A stretch of DNA of 64,000 bases from Mycobacterium sp. 852002-51961_SCH5331710. Lineage in GTDB: Bacteria > Actinomycetota > Actinomycetes > Mycobacteriales > Mycobacteriaceae. The notes under the pieces are model-generated. The model saw only the letters and a list, made by a program, of their open reading frames with translations. It made no database searches and was not told where the DNA came from. The position numbers were made by a program, and so were the translations under genes. Within the stretch, counting starts at the first letter, position 1; each line of letters starts with the position of its first letter. This document shows positions 34,664 to 42,354 of the stretch, piece after piece. Location: positions 62,001 to 126,000 of the forward strand of contig NZ_LZSQ01000113.1 in the NCBI RefSeq assembly GCF_001665535.1, written 5' to 3'.

Positions 34664-35574
34664 GCGAAACCCGATTCACTGACTCCGTAGACAGATATCC
34701 GACGCGCCTCGCGGAACCGTCCGACCCCATCCCCCGCGCCGAGCCAACGGTCTGGGGAAGCGAATCGGACGGCCCACTGGGCGACGCCGACCTCCAGTCG
34801 ATCGACGCCAACGGTTACCTGCTGCAGCGTGAGGCGGTGGGCGACAACTGGATCTCGACGTTGCGCGGCGAGCTGGACAACATCGACGCCAAGGCCGATC
34901 GGGAAGATCCGCGGATCATCCGCGAACCCGGCGGCAGCATCCGGTCGGTGTTCCAACCCCACCTGTTCAGCGATGTCATCTCCGAGGTGATCACCCTCGA
35001 CACCGTGTTGCCCGTGGCCCGCCAGCTGCTGGGCAGCGACGTCTACCTGCACCAGGCGCGGATCAACCTGATGCCCGGGTTCACCGGGACCGGCTTCTAC
35101 TGGCACTCCGACTTCGAGACGTGGCACGCCGAGGACGGCATGCCTGCGATGCGGGCGGTGTCCTGCTCGATCTGGCTGACCGAGAACTTCCCCTACAACG
35201 GGTCGCTGATGGTGATGCCGGGTTCGCACAAGACGTTCTATCCGTGCGTCGGTGCAACGCCGAAGAACAACCACACGTCGTCACTGGTGAAACAGGAGAT
35301 CGGCGTCCCGAGCCACGCCACGCTCACCGAGGCCGCCGCCCGCCACGGCATCGACCAGGTCACCGGACCGGCCGGCACGGCCCTCTGGTTCGACTCGAAC
35401 ATCATGCACGGGTCGGGGTCGAACATCACTCCGTATCCGCGGTCGAACGTCTTCCTGGTGTTCAACTCCGTCGAGAACCAACTCGTCTCGCCCTACGCCG
35501 CCGAGACCCCGCGGCCGGAGTACCTGGCCGCCAGGGACGGCCAGCCGTTCAACATTCCGTCGCTGGTGCAGTAG
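34660..35574 (+). CDS. ectD: Ectoine 5-hydroxylase
   Basis: Encodes 304 residues, an Fe(II)/2-oxoglutarate dioxygenase making 5-hydroxyectoine. The EctD signature FYWHSDFETWHAEDGMP contains the first iron His and Asp; the distal His is in NIMHGSGSN and the 2-oxoglutarate Arg in PYPRSNVFLVFN. The TTG at 34660 overlaps the ectC stop (TTGA), giving a length typical of EctD; a longer frame inside ectC is unlikely. Presence of ectD means the strain can make both compatible solutes. Confidence 0.92.
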   Translation: MSETRFTDSVDRYPTRLAEPSDPIPRAEPTVWGSESDGPLGDADLQSIDANGYLLQREAVGDNWISTLRGELDNIDAKADREDPRIIREPGGSIRSVFQPHLFSDVISEVITLDTVLPVARQLLGSDVYLHQARINLMPGFTGTGFYWHSDFETWHAEDGMPAMRAVSCSIWLTENFPYNGSLMVMPGSHKTFYPCVGATPKNNHTSSLVKQEIGVPSHATLTEAAARHGIDQVTGPAGTALWFDSNIMHGSGSNITPYPRSNVFLVFNSVENQLVSPYAAETPRPEYLAARDGQPFNIPSLVQ

Positions 35575-35577
35575 TCA

Positions 35578-35606
35578 CGGTGGACGGCCGCGACGGGCGT
35601 CCACCG
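35578..35606 (+). terminator. Hairpin after ectD
   Basis: CGGTGGACG (35578-35586) pairs perfectly with CGTCCACCG (35598-35606) with an 11-nt loop, starting 3 nt after the ectD stop. No T tract follows, so termination is probable but not certain. Confidence 0.55.
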
Positions 35607-36106
35607 CAACTCGATTGACAGCGACGATCCTCGCCGGCTGATTTGCTCCATATGCCGAGCAGGCCGAGCCCTCCCGGCGATCCGACGCGCTGACATGCGC
35701 TTTGGCAGCTACCCGCGGTGCTCCGCTTCGCAAATTGGACAGACGTGGTCGCGCTGCAGACCGAGCGGCTCACCTGGCCCCTGGCGCCTTGACCCTCTCC
35801 GCAGGACCGTCACGCGCACAGCAACCTATCGCTCTACAAGTCATGTTTGCCACAGGTATTCCAAGATCGTTCCGTACCGAACGGCACGCGCCTCGACAGC
35901 GAAGAGCTCTTGCGGTGCTCATGATCGACCCTGACGACTAATTCGGCGTTTAGCAAGTTCAGAGGCCCATATCTGATGCGGGCACGACGATGGGCGGCAC
36001 CCGACAGCAATCATCCAACGGAAAACCTGCTGTGAGACTTGCCATGAATATCAACGCTGGCGTAGGTTGCTGACAGCTCGACGCGCAACAAACCAGGGGA
36101 GGGGCT
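35607..36106. other. About 500 bp without an intact gene; possible decayed coding DNA
   Basis: No open frame here has coding character, and base composition is less GC-rich than neighbours. In one frame (about 35816-35957) the translation reads IALQVMFATGIP, RALAVLMIDPDD then a stop and FGV, faintly like the start of a GGDEF domain (TGLPNR, LMIDLDDF). That suggests a relic, but the match is short and needs gaps. The right end holds the GGGGAGGGG ribosome site of the next gene. Confidence 0.35.
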
Positions 36107-37627
36107 ATGAAAGCCAGCGCCAAGAAATGCATGACCGCCGGGGTGGCACTTGTGGGGGCAGGTGTCATCGCCGCAGGTCCGGTCGCACCGGCACCAGCGA
36201 ACATCGCAGATGACAGCCGGTCGTATGAGGTGGCGCTGACCGCCGCCGCGCAGAAGACCGAGATCGACAACCAAATCGAAGCCACGCGGACTTTGCTGGA
36301 GGACCTCGCGTCCGGCGGCCTGCTCGAGGACTTCATCACGGGCACCCTCGAGGCGTACAACCGCTCGGGCGCCGACGCCGTGAACAACCCGCGCCCGGTC
36401 ACCGGGCTCGACGCGGTCGGCCGCATCGGCCAGGGAGTCGCCGCATCAGGTCTGCGGCTGGGCGCCACCGCGCTCGCCCCGCTTCGCCTGATCGAACTCG
36501 CCCAAGCCATCAGCGACGGTAAAGGCGAAGAGGGTTTCCGAGCACTGGTGACGAACATCGTCGATGCACCGCTGTGGGTGGTCGACCCCGCGTTGTTCGC
36601 GTTGCGTGACGCGTTGCCCGCGCCGCTCGGCGGCAAGGACGGGCTCGTCATGGCCATCCGCGATCAGTTGTACCGGCTCACCGCCGAGATCAACGACGGG
36701 TTGGCGCATCCGGGTGCGATGGTGCAGCGCTTCGTCGACGGGACGATCGAAGCGTTCGAAGCAAAGGGCCCGGTCGAGTACGTAGCGGTCAAGGGACCGA
36801 TCGACGCGTTCTCGCGTGTCACCCAAGGCACCATCGCGAGCGCGCTGAGGCTCGCCGCCGCTGCCGTCCTCGGCCCGGTGGGCGTGATCCAGGTGGCTGC
36901 CGCGGTCGCCCAGGGCAATACCGAAGATGCGCTCAAGGCCGTGGAGAACATCGTCGACGGACCGCTGTGGGTGGCCGACCCGGCCCTCTACGGCCTGCGC
37001 GATGCGCTGCCCGCGCCGCTCGGCGGACCGAAGAACCTGGTCGAGAACTTCCGCAACGGCCTGTGGAGCGCGACCGAGCGGATCAACGGCGCAATTCACG
37101 ACGCCGTCGAGGGGTCGGCGCCCGAGGCGGTTGAAGAGAAGAAGACTCTCCTCGCCGGCGACAAGAACCCGGTGGCAGCAACTTTCTCGGCTCGGTCTGC
37201 GCAGGACGAGCTGAAGGACGAGAACAGCGATCCCGAAGTGAAGCTCAGTTCGGAGCAGCCGAAGACCACGCAACAGGTGAAGCGGACTCTGCGGGACCTG
37301 CTGCCGAAGAAGCCGGCCGTCAACGTGTTCAAGCCGTCGCCGAACTTCTCGACGAACAGCGTGTCGAGCGGTGAGCAACCCAAGGTTGACGCCGCCGGCG
37401 ACGACGTGACCACCAACGCGCCGGCCGATAAGGGCGCACCGGTTGCCAGCGGTTCAACGGGCGGCACCAACGCCAACAACGACCGGGGTTCGTTCAACAA
37501 CCGCCGGGGCGCCTTCAACGGCCACCGCAGGGGCAACGATCGCGGCGGAGCGAACGCCACCAACAACGGCGGCGGCGCCGGTGGCGCCAACGGCGAAGGC
37601 GGGCAGTCGGGTAACACCGGCAACTAG
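36107..37627 (+). CDS. Large exported protein with two internal repeats
   Basis: Encodes 506 residues. Signal peptide (about 1-33) is followed by two tandem ~140-residue repeats (about 55-205 and 206-345), each with a near-identical core: NIVDAPLWVVDPALFALRD and NIVDGPLWVADPALYGLRD, both ending DALPAPLGG. Then a charged linker and a Gly/Asn/Arg-rich tail (last ~70 residues) of low complexity. The build resembles mycobacterial surface or cell-wall proteins of unknown function. GGGGAGGGG lies 4-8 nt before the ATG and a terminator follows. Confidence 0.8.
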   Translation: MKASAKKCMTAGVALVGAGVIAAGPVAPAPANIADDSRSYEVALTAAAQKTEIDNQIEATRTLLEDLASGGLLEDFITGTLEAYNRSGADAVNNPRPVTGLDAVGRIGQGVAASGLRLGATALAPLRLIELAQAISDGKGEEGFRALVTNIVDAPLWVVDPALFALRDALPAPLGGKDGLVMAIRDQLYRLTAEINDGLAHPGAMVQRFVDGTIEAFEAKGPVEYVAVKGPIDAFSRVTQGTIASALRLAAAAVLGPVGVIQVAAAVAQGNTEDALKAVENIVDGPLWVADPALYGLRDALPAPLGGPKNLVENFRNGLWSATERINGAIHDAVEGSAPEAVEEKKTLLAGDKNPVAATFSARSAQDELKDENSDPEVKLSSEQPKTTQQVKRTLRDLLPKKPAVNVFKPSPNFSTNSVSSGEQPKVDAAGDDVTTNAPADKGAPVASGSTGGTNANNDRGSFNNRRGAFNGHRRGNDRGGANATNNGGGAGGANGEGGQSGNTGN

Positions 37628-37643
37628 TTCTTCACCCAATCGG

Positions 37644-37673
37644 CAGCCCCGGGGCGATTGCGCGCCGGGGCTG
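37644..37673 (+). terminator. Rho-independent terminator after the repeat protein
   Basis: CAGCCCCGG (37644-37652) pairs with CCGGGGCTG (37665-37673) around a 12-nt loop; TTTT follows about 8 nt later. Confidence 0.75.
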
Positions 37674-37718
37674 TCGACCGTTTTCATCGAACCAACAGAA
37701 ACGCCGGTTCCGCTCAAT

Positions 37719-37724
37719 TACTTT
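37719..37724 (+). promoter_or_regulatory. Leaderless -10 box of the 37732 gene
   Basis: TACTTT (TANNNT) with a 7-nt spacer before the GTG at 37732; no ribosome-binding site. Confidence 0.55.
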
Positions 37725-37731
37725 GGCTCAT

Positions 37732-38403
37732 GTGGAACCACCCCACAGCTTCTTACGGGAGTCATCCGCTTCGGTGGTGCACCACGGGGACTACCTCAAC
37801 CGGGATCTCCACCGGGCGCTCTGCGGTCTCGTGCTCACCAGCCCGACCACGCACGACGAGGCCGCGAACGACCTGGCCGTCTGCCCCGACTGTGAAGTGA
37901 GGCTGGCGGAGTACCACGCCGCATGGTGGCGCGAACGAGCCTTGGCCGCCGAGACGGAGCTCGGAGAACTCCGCGCGGAATACCGCCGGCTGACCGAGCA
38001 CGATGAGAGTCAGCGCGAACCCGACGTTGTCATCGCCCACGACAGCCCCGGCACCGAGGATGAGCCGACGTCGTTGCTCGGGCACGCGCGGGTCGAGCTC
38101 GTGAGTCTGTGCCGCCAGTGCGACGGGGCCGTGCCCTACTGGCGTTTGAAGACAGCCATGCAGGCGTTCAGCGACAAGCTCAGTCCCGACGATCGAGTGC
38201 TTCTCGCCCAGGAGATCGGTGCCGACGGAAATCTGATGCGGTGGTCCACGACGGAAGTCGTCAGGCTCGGATGGGAGATCACCAACAGCCCCGTCCGGGA
38301 GGAGTCCGAGGCCATGTGGGACGCCTGGACACATGACGCGTACCAGACCCCCAAGAAGAACAAGTGGCGGCTGGGCCGGTCGCGGTCGCGGGACGCCAGT
38401 TGA
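37732..38403 (+). CDS. Conserved-looking hypothetical protein with Cys pairs
   Basis: Encodes 223 residues, not recognised. An N-terminal segment HHGDYLNRDLHRALCGLVLT and AVCPDCEVRLAEYHAAWWRE contains a CxxC that could bind metal or zinc, followed by a charged coiled-coil-like helix and a second CxxC (SLCRQCDG). The C-terminal half is helical and ends in a basic tail. The GTG at 37732 is used because of its leaderless -10 box. Its TGA overlaps the TTG start of the S51 peptidase gene, implying that the two work together. Confidence 0.7.
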   Translation: MEPPHSFLRESSASVVHHGDYLNRDLHRALCGLVLTSPTTHDEAANDLAVCPDCEVRLAEYHAAWWRERALAAETELGELRAEYRRLTEHDESQREPDVVIAHDSPGTEDEPTSLLGHARVELVSLCRQCDGAVPYWRLKTAMQAFSDKLSPDDRVLLAQEIGADGNLMRWSTTEVVRLGWEITNSPVREESEAMWDAWTHDAYQTPKKNKWRLGRSRSRDAS

Positions 38404-39107
38404 CGGCCAATTCCCCGGGCCGCTTGCAACCGCTCTATCTCCTGGCCGACAGCCAGCTGTTGTTCTGGAAGCGCGGCGACCACCTGCTTCTCGAGTCGGC
38501 GATCGGTGATCTGGCCGACAACCTGCCGGTCAGCGCCGCCTACATCGGCGCCTCGAACGGCGATCGTCCCGAGTTCTACGAGATCTTCGAAGCGGCCGTG
38601 GAGGCCGTCGGGATCACCGACCGACGCATGGTCGATTCGTCTTTCGGCGCGGGCGATCGGGACTTTCTCGGGCGGGCCGGGGTGATCCTCCTCGCGGGTG
38701 GCGATGTGCGGCGAGGCTGGAACGTCCTCGAGAGAACCGGGATGGCAGACGTGATCCGGACGCGCTACGCGCACGGCGCGCTGCTGATCGGGATCTCGGC
38801 GGGCGCGGTCCAGCTCGGGCTCTACGGCATCGTCGAGAAAGCGCAATCCTCGTCAACCGAGTTGATCAACGTGTTCAAGTTCGTTCCCGCCATTGTCGAC
38901 ACGCACGACGAGCGCTCCGAGTGGGCGCGGCTGGCGGGCGCCATCCAGAGGATGGAGGGAGCCGCGGCGGGACTCGGCATCCCCTCCGGCGGCGGGCTCA
39001 TCGTCCACGACGACGGAACCGTCGAGCCTTTGCGACTTCCCGTAGACGAATTCCGTTATGAGGCAGCCGGTGTCGTGCACTCTCTGCTCTACCCGCCAAA
39101 GGACTGA
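38400..39107 (+). CDS. Peptidase family S51 (cyanophycinase/dipeptidase E-like)
   Basis: Encodes 235 residues. The class-I glutamine-amidotransferase-like fold has GVILLAGGDVRRGW and the nucleophile elbow LIGISAGAVQLG, with Ser in GISAGA as in S51 peptidases; a C-terminal GIPSGGGLIVHDDG follows. It may cleave dipeptides or isopeptide bonds, substrate unknown. Start TTG 38400 overlaps the preceding stop. Convergent with the zinc-peptidase-like lipoprotein gene. Confidence 0.8.
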   Translation: MTANSPGRLQPLYLLADSQLLFWKRGDHLLLESAIGDLADNLPVSAAYIGASNGDRPEFYEIFEAAVEAVGITDRRMVDSSFGAGDRDFLGRAGVILLAGGDVRRGWNVLERTGMADVIRTRYAHGALLIGISAGAVQLGLYGIVEKAQSSSTELINVFKFVPAIVDTHDERSEWARLAGAIQRMEGAAAGLGIPSGGGLIVHDDGTVEPLRLPVDEFRYEAAGVVHSLLYPPKD

Positions 39108-39110
39108 CCG

Positions 39111-40025
39111 CTACTTGAAATACGGGTCGAGCAATGTCGACCAGGCTTTGTCGAGTTGTTCCCACTCCTCTGGGCATCCAGATGCTCGGTCCTCGGGCAG
39201 CTCACCGCTGGATACGAGATCGGCATTGGCCTTGGGGTCCGATCCATAGATCCAGCACTCCAGGTTGTACATCCGGGTCTCGTCCAAGGAGTGTTCATCG
39301 GCGAATTCGTCCGCGCTGATCACCGTGTTTTGAGCACCGGAGGCGCCGAACGCACGCGCGAAGTCCTTGACCGCCTGGACAGATTCGGGATCGGCTCGAC
39401 CGTCTTCGCCGGGGGCCAGCAGGATGTATGCGGCGAGCTGGTCGGCCACGTCCTCCTCGCGTCCGGTCGCGGGCAGGTCGTAGATGCTGATCGTCATGTG
39501 CCCCACCTCGTGGTAGAACGTCGCGTACTCGGAGTTCAACGCCGACTCGGTGGGATCGGGATCGCCCGCCTCTCTGAACACTCGCTGCGCCCAGTCCGCA
39601 TCCTCGTAACAGAGGGTGATGGTGTTGTCGTTGGCACTCCAGAACGCGTTCGGTTGTCCGCACTCCGACCCGCGTAACGAGATGTCGTGCGGCAGCTTGA
39701 GCGTCTCGTTGATATCGGCGGCGAGGCTTTCGAGCAGTTGATCGTTCTGCATGATGTCGCGCCCGTTGGCCGCTTCCGGCGTCGTGGCCGCGTCGTAGAA
39801 GATGACCATCTCGCCGTCGGCGGGCGCATTGGGGTCCGGAGATGGATCGGGATTCTCTGCGGCCGGAGACTGTTGCGAGTCACGCGATTTCGACTTGGTG
39901 GTTGCGTCCGAGGACTCCCCTCCGGAAGCACCACAACCCACCATCAACACCGCGGCCGCCACCACGGGCAGAATCCGAGACGGCCTCACCCGGCGCACAC
40001 ACTCTCCCGTTGATTCAACTGTCAC
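39111..40025 (-). CDS. Lipoprotein with putative zinc metallopeptidase domain (DUF4344-like)
   Basis: Encodes 304 residues. Signal peptide with lipobox at LMVGCG, a Ser/Pro/Asp-rich linker, then a domain with the zinc motif HEVGH (in ATFYHEVGHMTISIYDLP) and a distal acidic helix (REEDVADQLAAY) that could give the third ligand. Four later Cys may form disulfides. This matches the DUF4344 putative metallopeptidase family. GTG at 40025 has GGAA about 10 nt upstream. Anchored outside the membrane; substrate unknown. Confidence 0.82.
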   Translation of the reverse strand: MTVESTGECVRRVRPSRILPVVAAAVLMVGCGASGGESSDATTKSKSRDSQQSPAAENPDPSPDPNAPADGEMVIFYDAATTPEAANGRDIMQNDQLLESLAADINETLKLPHDISLRGSECGQPNAFWSANDNTITLCYEDADWAQRVFREAGDPDPTESALNSEYATFYHEVGHMTISIYDLPATGREEDVADQLAAYILLAPGEDGRADPESVQAVKDFARAFGASGAQNTVISADEFADEHSLDETRMYNLECWIYGSDPKANADLVSSGELPEDRASGCPEEWEQLDKAWSTLLDPYFK

Positions 40026-40119
40026 AGGCTGTGTTCCTTTCTCGGTCCGCCGAACGCGCGAATGCTGCGCCGATCCTGGGGCAGGCGCGCACGCGACGGG
40101 GCATTGCCGATCAGCGGGA

Positions 40120-40440
40120 TCAGCCTCCGGTGACCTTGTCTTCGTATTCGGGGCAGAACGCCGCCGTTGCCGCGCCGATGAGCACGCCTGCATCGTGTGG
40201 ATCGAGATGCTCAGCGAGACCGGCGATTTCGCTGTCGAGGGTCGCGCCGTTGGCCCAGTCCGTGCACACACCCTTGCCTGCCTCGACCATGTTGTCAGGG
40301 GTGGCGCCCGGCCAGGTGACTCCCGCATCTTCGAGAACGTTGACGAAGACGTCTTCGGGACCGGCCGCCGCCAGCGGTGCACACATGAAGGCGGACGCGG
40401 TTAAGCCGCCCAAAATCGCGGCCACGAGATTTGGCTTCAT
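40120..40440 (-). CDS. Secreted DUF732 protein
   Basis: Encodes 106 residues. Signal peptide (about 1-26, APLAAA) and a DUF732 domain with VCTDWA and AFCPEY cysteines. AGAAAG lies 7 nt before the ATG. It is 94 bp upstream of the zinc-peptidase-like lipoprotein on the same strand. Third DUF732 gene here. Function unknown. Confidence 0.83.
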   Translation of the reverse strand: MKPNLVAAILGGLTASAFMCAPLAAAGPEDVFVNVLEDAGVTWPGATPDNMVEAGKGVCTDWANGATLDSEIAGLAEHLDPHDAGVLIGAATAAFCPEYEDKVTGG

Positions 40441-40736
40441 GCTGGTTCTTTCTGCCGTTGACCGAACTCGCCGAATCGTGGCACGACGGAAAGGTTCACG
40501 GACGAATTTCGCAAAATGGCTAGCCGAAATTCGAATTGGCTGGCGGGGGCTATTTTCGGCCGCGAAGCTCTCAACTCGACGAATGCGCCGCTGCGGCGAA
40601 CGGACCATACCGGATGGAATGCAACGACCCGTCATAGTGCCGAAATAAGCGTGCAATAACGCCATTCTTCTGACGCGCGTACCATTCCGAAATATCGAAC
40701 GGCAGAGTCCCCTACTTCGTGATCGGCTCGAGGCAC
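40441..40736. other. Intergenic stretch without a gene
   Basis: About 296 bp between the DUF732 gene start and the end of the NAD-binding protein gene, somewhat AT-richer than flanks. It should carry the DUF732 promoter; no clear -35/-10 pair, operator or RNA was identified. Confidence 0.4.
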
Positions 40737-41390
40737 TCACGTCAGATGAGTCAGGGCTTCATCGATCGGCATATCGCCGTTGTTGAACTCGATGGTGCGC
40801 CCAACGGTGGTGTCGTTCGCCAGGCAGGCGGCGGCAACCGCAGCGACGTCTTCGCGCGACACCTGGCCACCGGCGGCGTCGGGTCCGATCGCAATGCGAC
40901 CGGTCCCCGGCTCGAGCGTCAGACCGCCAGGACCCAACACCGTCCAACGCAGACCGCTCTCCCTCAGATGCGCATCAGCTGCGGCCTTCGATTCGGCGTA
41001 GTGAAAGAACGAGTTGTCCTTCGGAACACCGTGATCCAGCTTCGCGCCGAAATACGAGACCATGATGAACCTGTCCACGCCCGCCTGCTCGGCGGCATCG
41101 ATGACGCGGATCGCGGCGTCACGGTCCACCGCGTAGGTCCGCGTCGGGTTGCCGCCGCCCGCACCCGCAGAGAACACCACGGCGTCGTGCCCCTTCACGA
41201 TGTCGGCGAGCGCTTCGGTGTCGAGGTTCTCGATATCCGCCACCAGCGGCTGCGCTCCGGTCACCATGACCTCTTCGGAGTGATCCGGGTTGCGGAACAC
41301 CGAGGTCACCTCGTCACCACGTTCACTGAGGATCCCGGACAAGTGCAGTGCCACCTTGCCGTGGCCACCGATGATCAGAATGCGTGCCAT
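40737..41390 (-). CDS. NAD(P)-binding atypical SDR (NmrA-like) protein
   Basis: Encodes 217 residues. Rossmann motif ILIIGGHGKVALHL at the N-terminus; YAESKAAADAHLRESGLRWT includes the SDR-like Tyr and Lys; GPGGLTLEPGTG follows. Such proteins are redox-sensing or epimerase-like oxidoreductases. It is divergent from the ArsR gene, sharing a strong palindromic operator, so it is probably part of that regulon. Confidence 0.85.
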   Translation of the reverse strand: MARILIIGGHGKVALHLSGILSERGDEVTSVFRNPDHSEEVMVTGAQPLVADIENLDTEALADIVKGHDAVVFSAGAGGGNPTRTYAVDRDAAIRVIDAAEQAGVDRFIMVSYFGAKLDHGVPKDNSFFHYAESKAAADAHLRESGLRWTVLGPGGLTLEPGTGRIAIGPDAAGGQVSREDVAAVAAACLANDTTVGRTIEFNNGDMPIDEALTHLT

Positions 41391-41411
41391 ACATCCACGG
41401 TAGCTCGGCCT

Positions 41412-41437
41412 GACATATTCCTTGACAGGAATATGTC
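41412..41437. promoter_or_regulatory. Palindromic operator of the ArsR regulator
   Basis: GACATATTCC (41412-41421) and GGAATATGTC (41428-41437) are exact inverted repeats. The six bases between them, TTGACA, are a perfect -35 hexamer for the ArsR promoter. Binding here would hide the -35 box and sit 21 nt from the divergent oxidoreductase gene. Confidence 0.8.
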
Positions 41438-41451
41438 CTCGGTCGTACCGT
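41422..41451 (+). promoter_or_regulatory. Promoter of the ArsR-SRPBCC operon
   Basis: TTGACA (41422-41427), 18-nt spacer, TACCGT (41446-41451), then 6 nt to the GTG at 41458: a sigma-A-type, probably leaderless promoter. Confidence 0.7.
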
Positions 41452-41457
41452 CGTACC

Positions 41458-41793
41458 GTGCAGTCGACGGTCTTCGGAGCTCTGGCCGAGCCAAGCCGTC
41501 TGAAGATCGTCGAATTGCTACGCACAGGGCCACTTTCGGTCGGTGAGATCGCCGAAGCGCTGGACATCCGGCAGCCGCAGGTCAGCAAACACCTTCGGGT
41601 GTTGGGTGATTCGGGCATCGTCGCCGGCGAAGCGCTGGCCCGGCGACGGATCTACCACCTCGAGTCCGCACCGTTCGAGGAAATCGGCCGCTGGGCCGAA
41701 TCGTTCGCACAACTGTGGGAGGCCCGTCTCGACTCCTTGGGCCGTTATCTCGAATCGATCAGCGAAAGGACCGAAGGCCACGCCCAAGACTGA
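41458..41793 (+). CDS. ArsR-family transcriptional repressor
   Basis: Encodes 111 residues with an ArsR winged helix: LAEPSRLKIVELLRTGPLSV, the recognition helix IRQPQVSKHLRVLGDSGIV, and wing ALARRRIYHLES. No Cys metal site is present, so it is not a classical arsenic or cadmium sensor; it fits the ArsR type that pairs with SRPBCC proteins. GTG 41458 follows the promoter directly. It likely represses itself and the divergent gene through the adjacent palindrome. Confidence 0.88.
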   Translation: MQSTVFGALAEPSRLKIVELLRTGPLSVGEIAEALDIRQPQVSKHLRVLGDSGIVAGEALARRRIYHLESAPFEEIGRWAESFAQLWEARLDSLGRYLESISERTEGHAQD

Positions 41794-41838
41794 CCGCTCC
41801 CCCGCCAAATCCCACCGATCGCTACAGGAGAATCCGCC

Positions 41839-42333
41839 ATGTTGATGCAGATGTTCAAGAAGACCAAGGAGTTGAATCTCGAACGCTCGTACCCCGCGCC
41901 GATCGAAACCGTATGGCAGGCATGGACAAATCCCGACATGGTGCGGCAGTGGTGGGGCCCCGAGAAAACCTTCGTGCCGGAGTGCGAGATCGACCTGGTG
42001 GTCGGCGGCAGGATTGACATCGTCATGGAGGCCGGCGAGGCCATGGGCAAGTACCAGGGCACACGCTGGCCGATGAGCGGGACGTTCACCCGCATCGAAC
42101 AACATTCGCGACTGACGTATGACGCGCGGTCGTGGACCGAGGGTGAAGAGGACGGTTCGACCATCGAGCACACCAACGACGTCGTCCTCACCGAGCGCGA
42201 CGGTAAGACCGTTGTCACGCTGCACGTCACGATCACCAACATCGGCACCAAGGCCAAGATGGCGGCGTTCGGGATGAAGTGGGGTTACAAGGCTTCGCTC
42301 AACAAACTCGAGAAGTACCTGTCGTCGCGCTGA
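41839..42333 (+). CDS. SRPBCC (AHSA1/START-like) ligand-binding protein
   Basis: Encodes 164 residues with a helix-grip fold of the AHSA1 type: LERSYPAPIETVWQAWTNPD, then MVRQWWGPE, and a C-terminal long helix. Such proteins bind small hydrophobic ligands. CAGGAG precedes the ATG. Its ArsR partner is 45 nt upstream, a common pairing in actinobacteria, suggesting a ligand-handling role. Confidence 0.88.
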   Translation: MLMQMFKKTKELNLERSYPAPIETVWQAWTNPDMVRQWWGPEKTFVPECEIDLVVGGRIDIVMEAGEAMGKYQGTRWPMSGTFTRIEQHSRLTYDARSWTEGEEDGSTIEHTNDVVLTERDGKTVVTLHVTITNIGTKAKMAAFGMKWGYKASLNKLEKYLSSR

Positions 42334-42354
42334 CGCGCCGCCGGTCGTCCAGAG

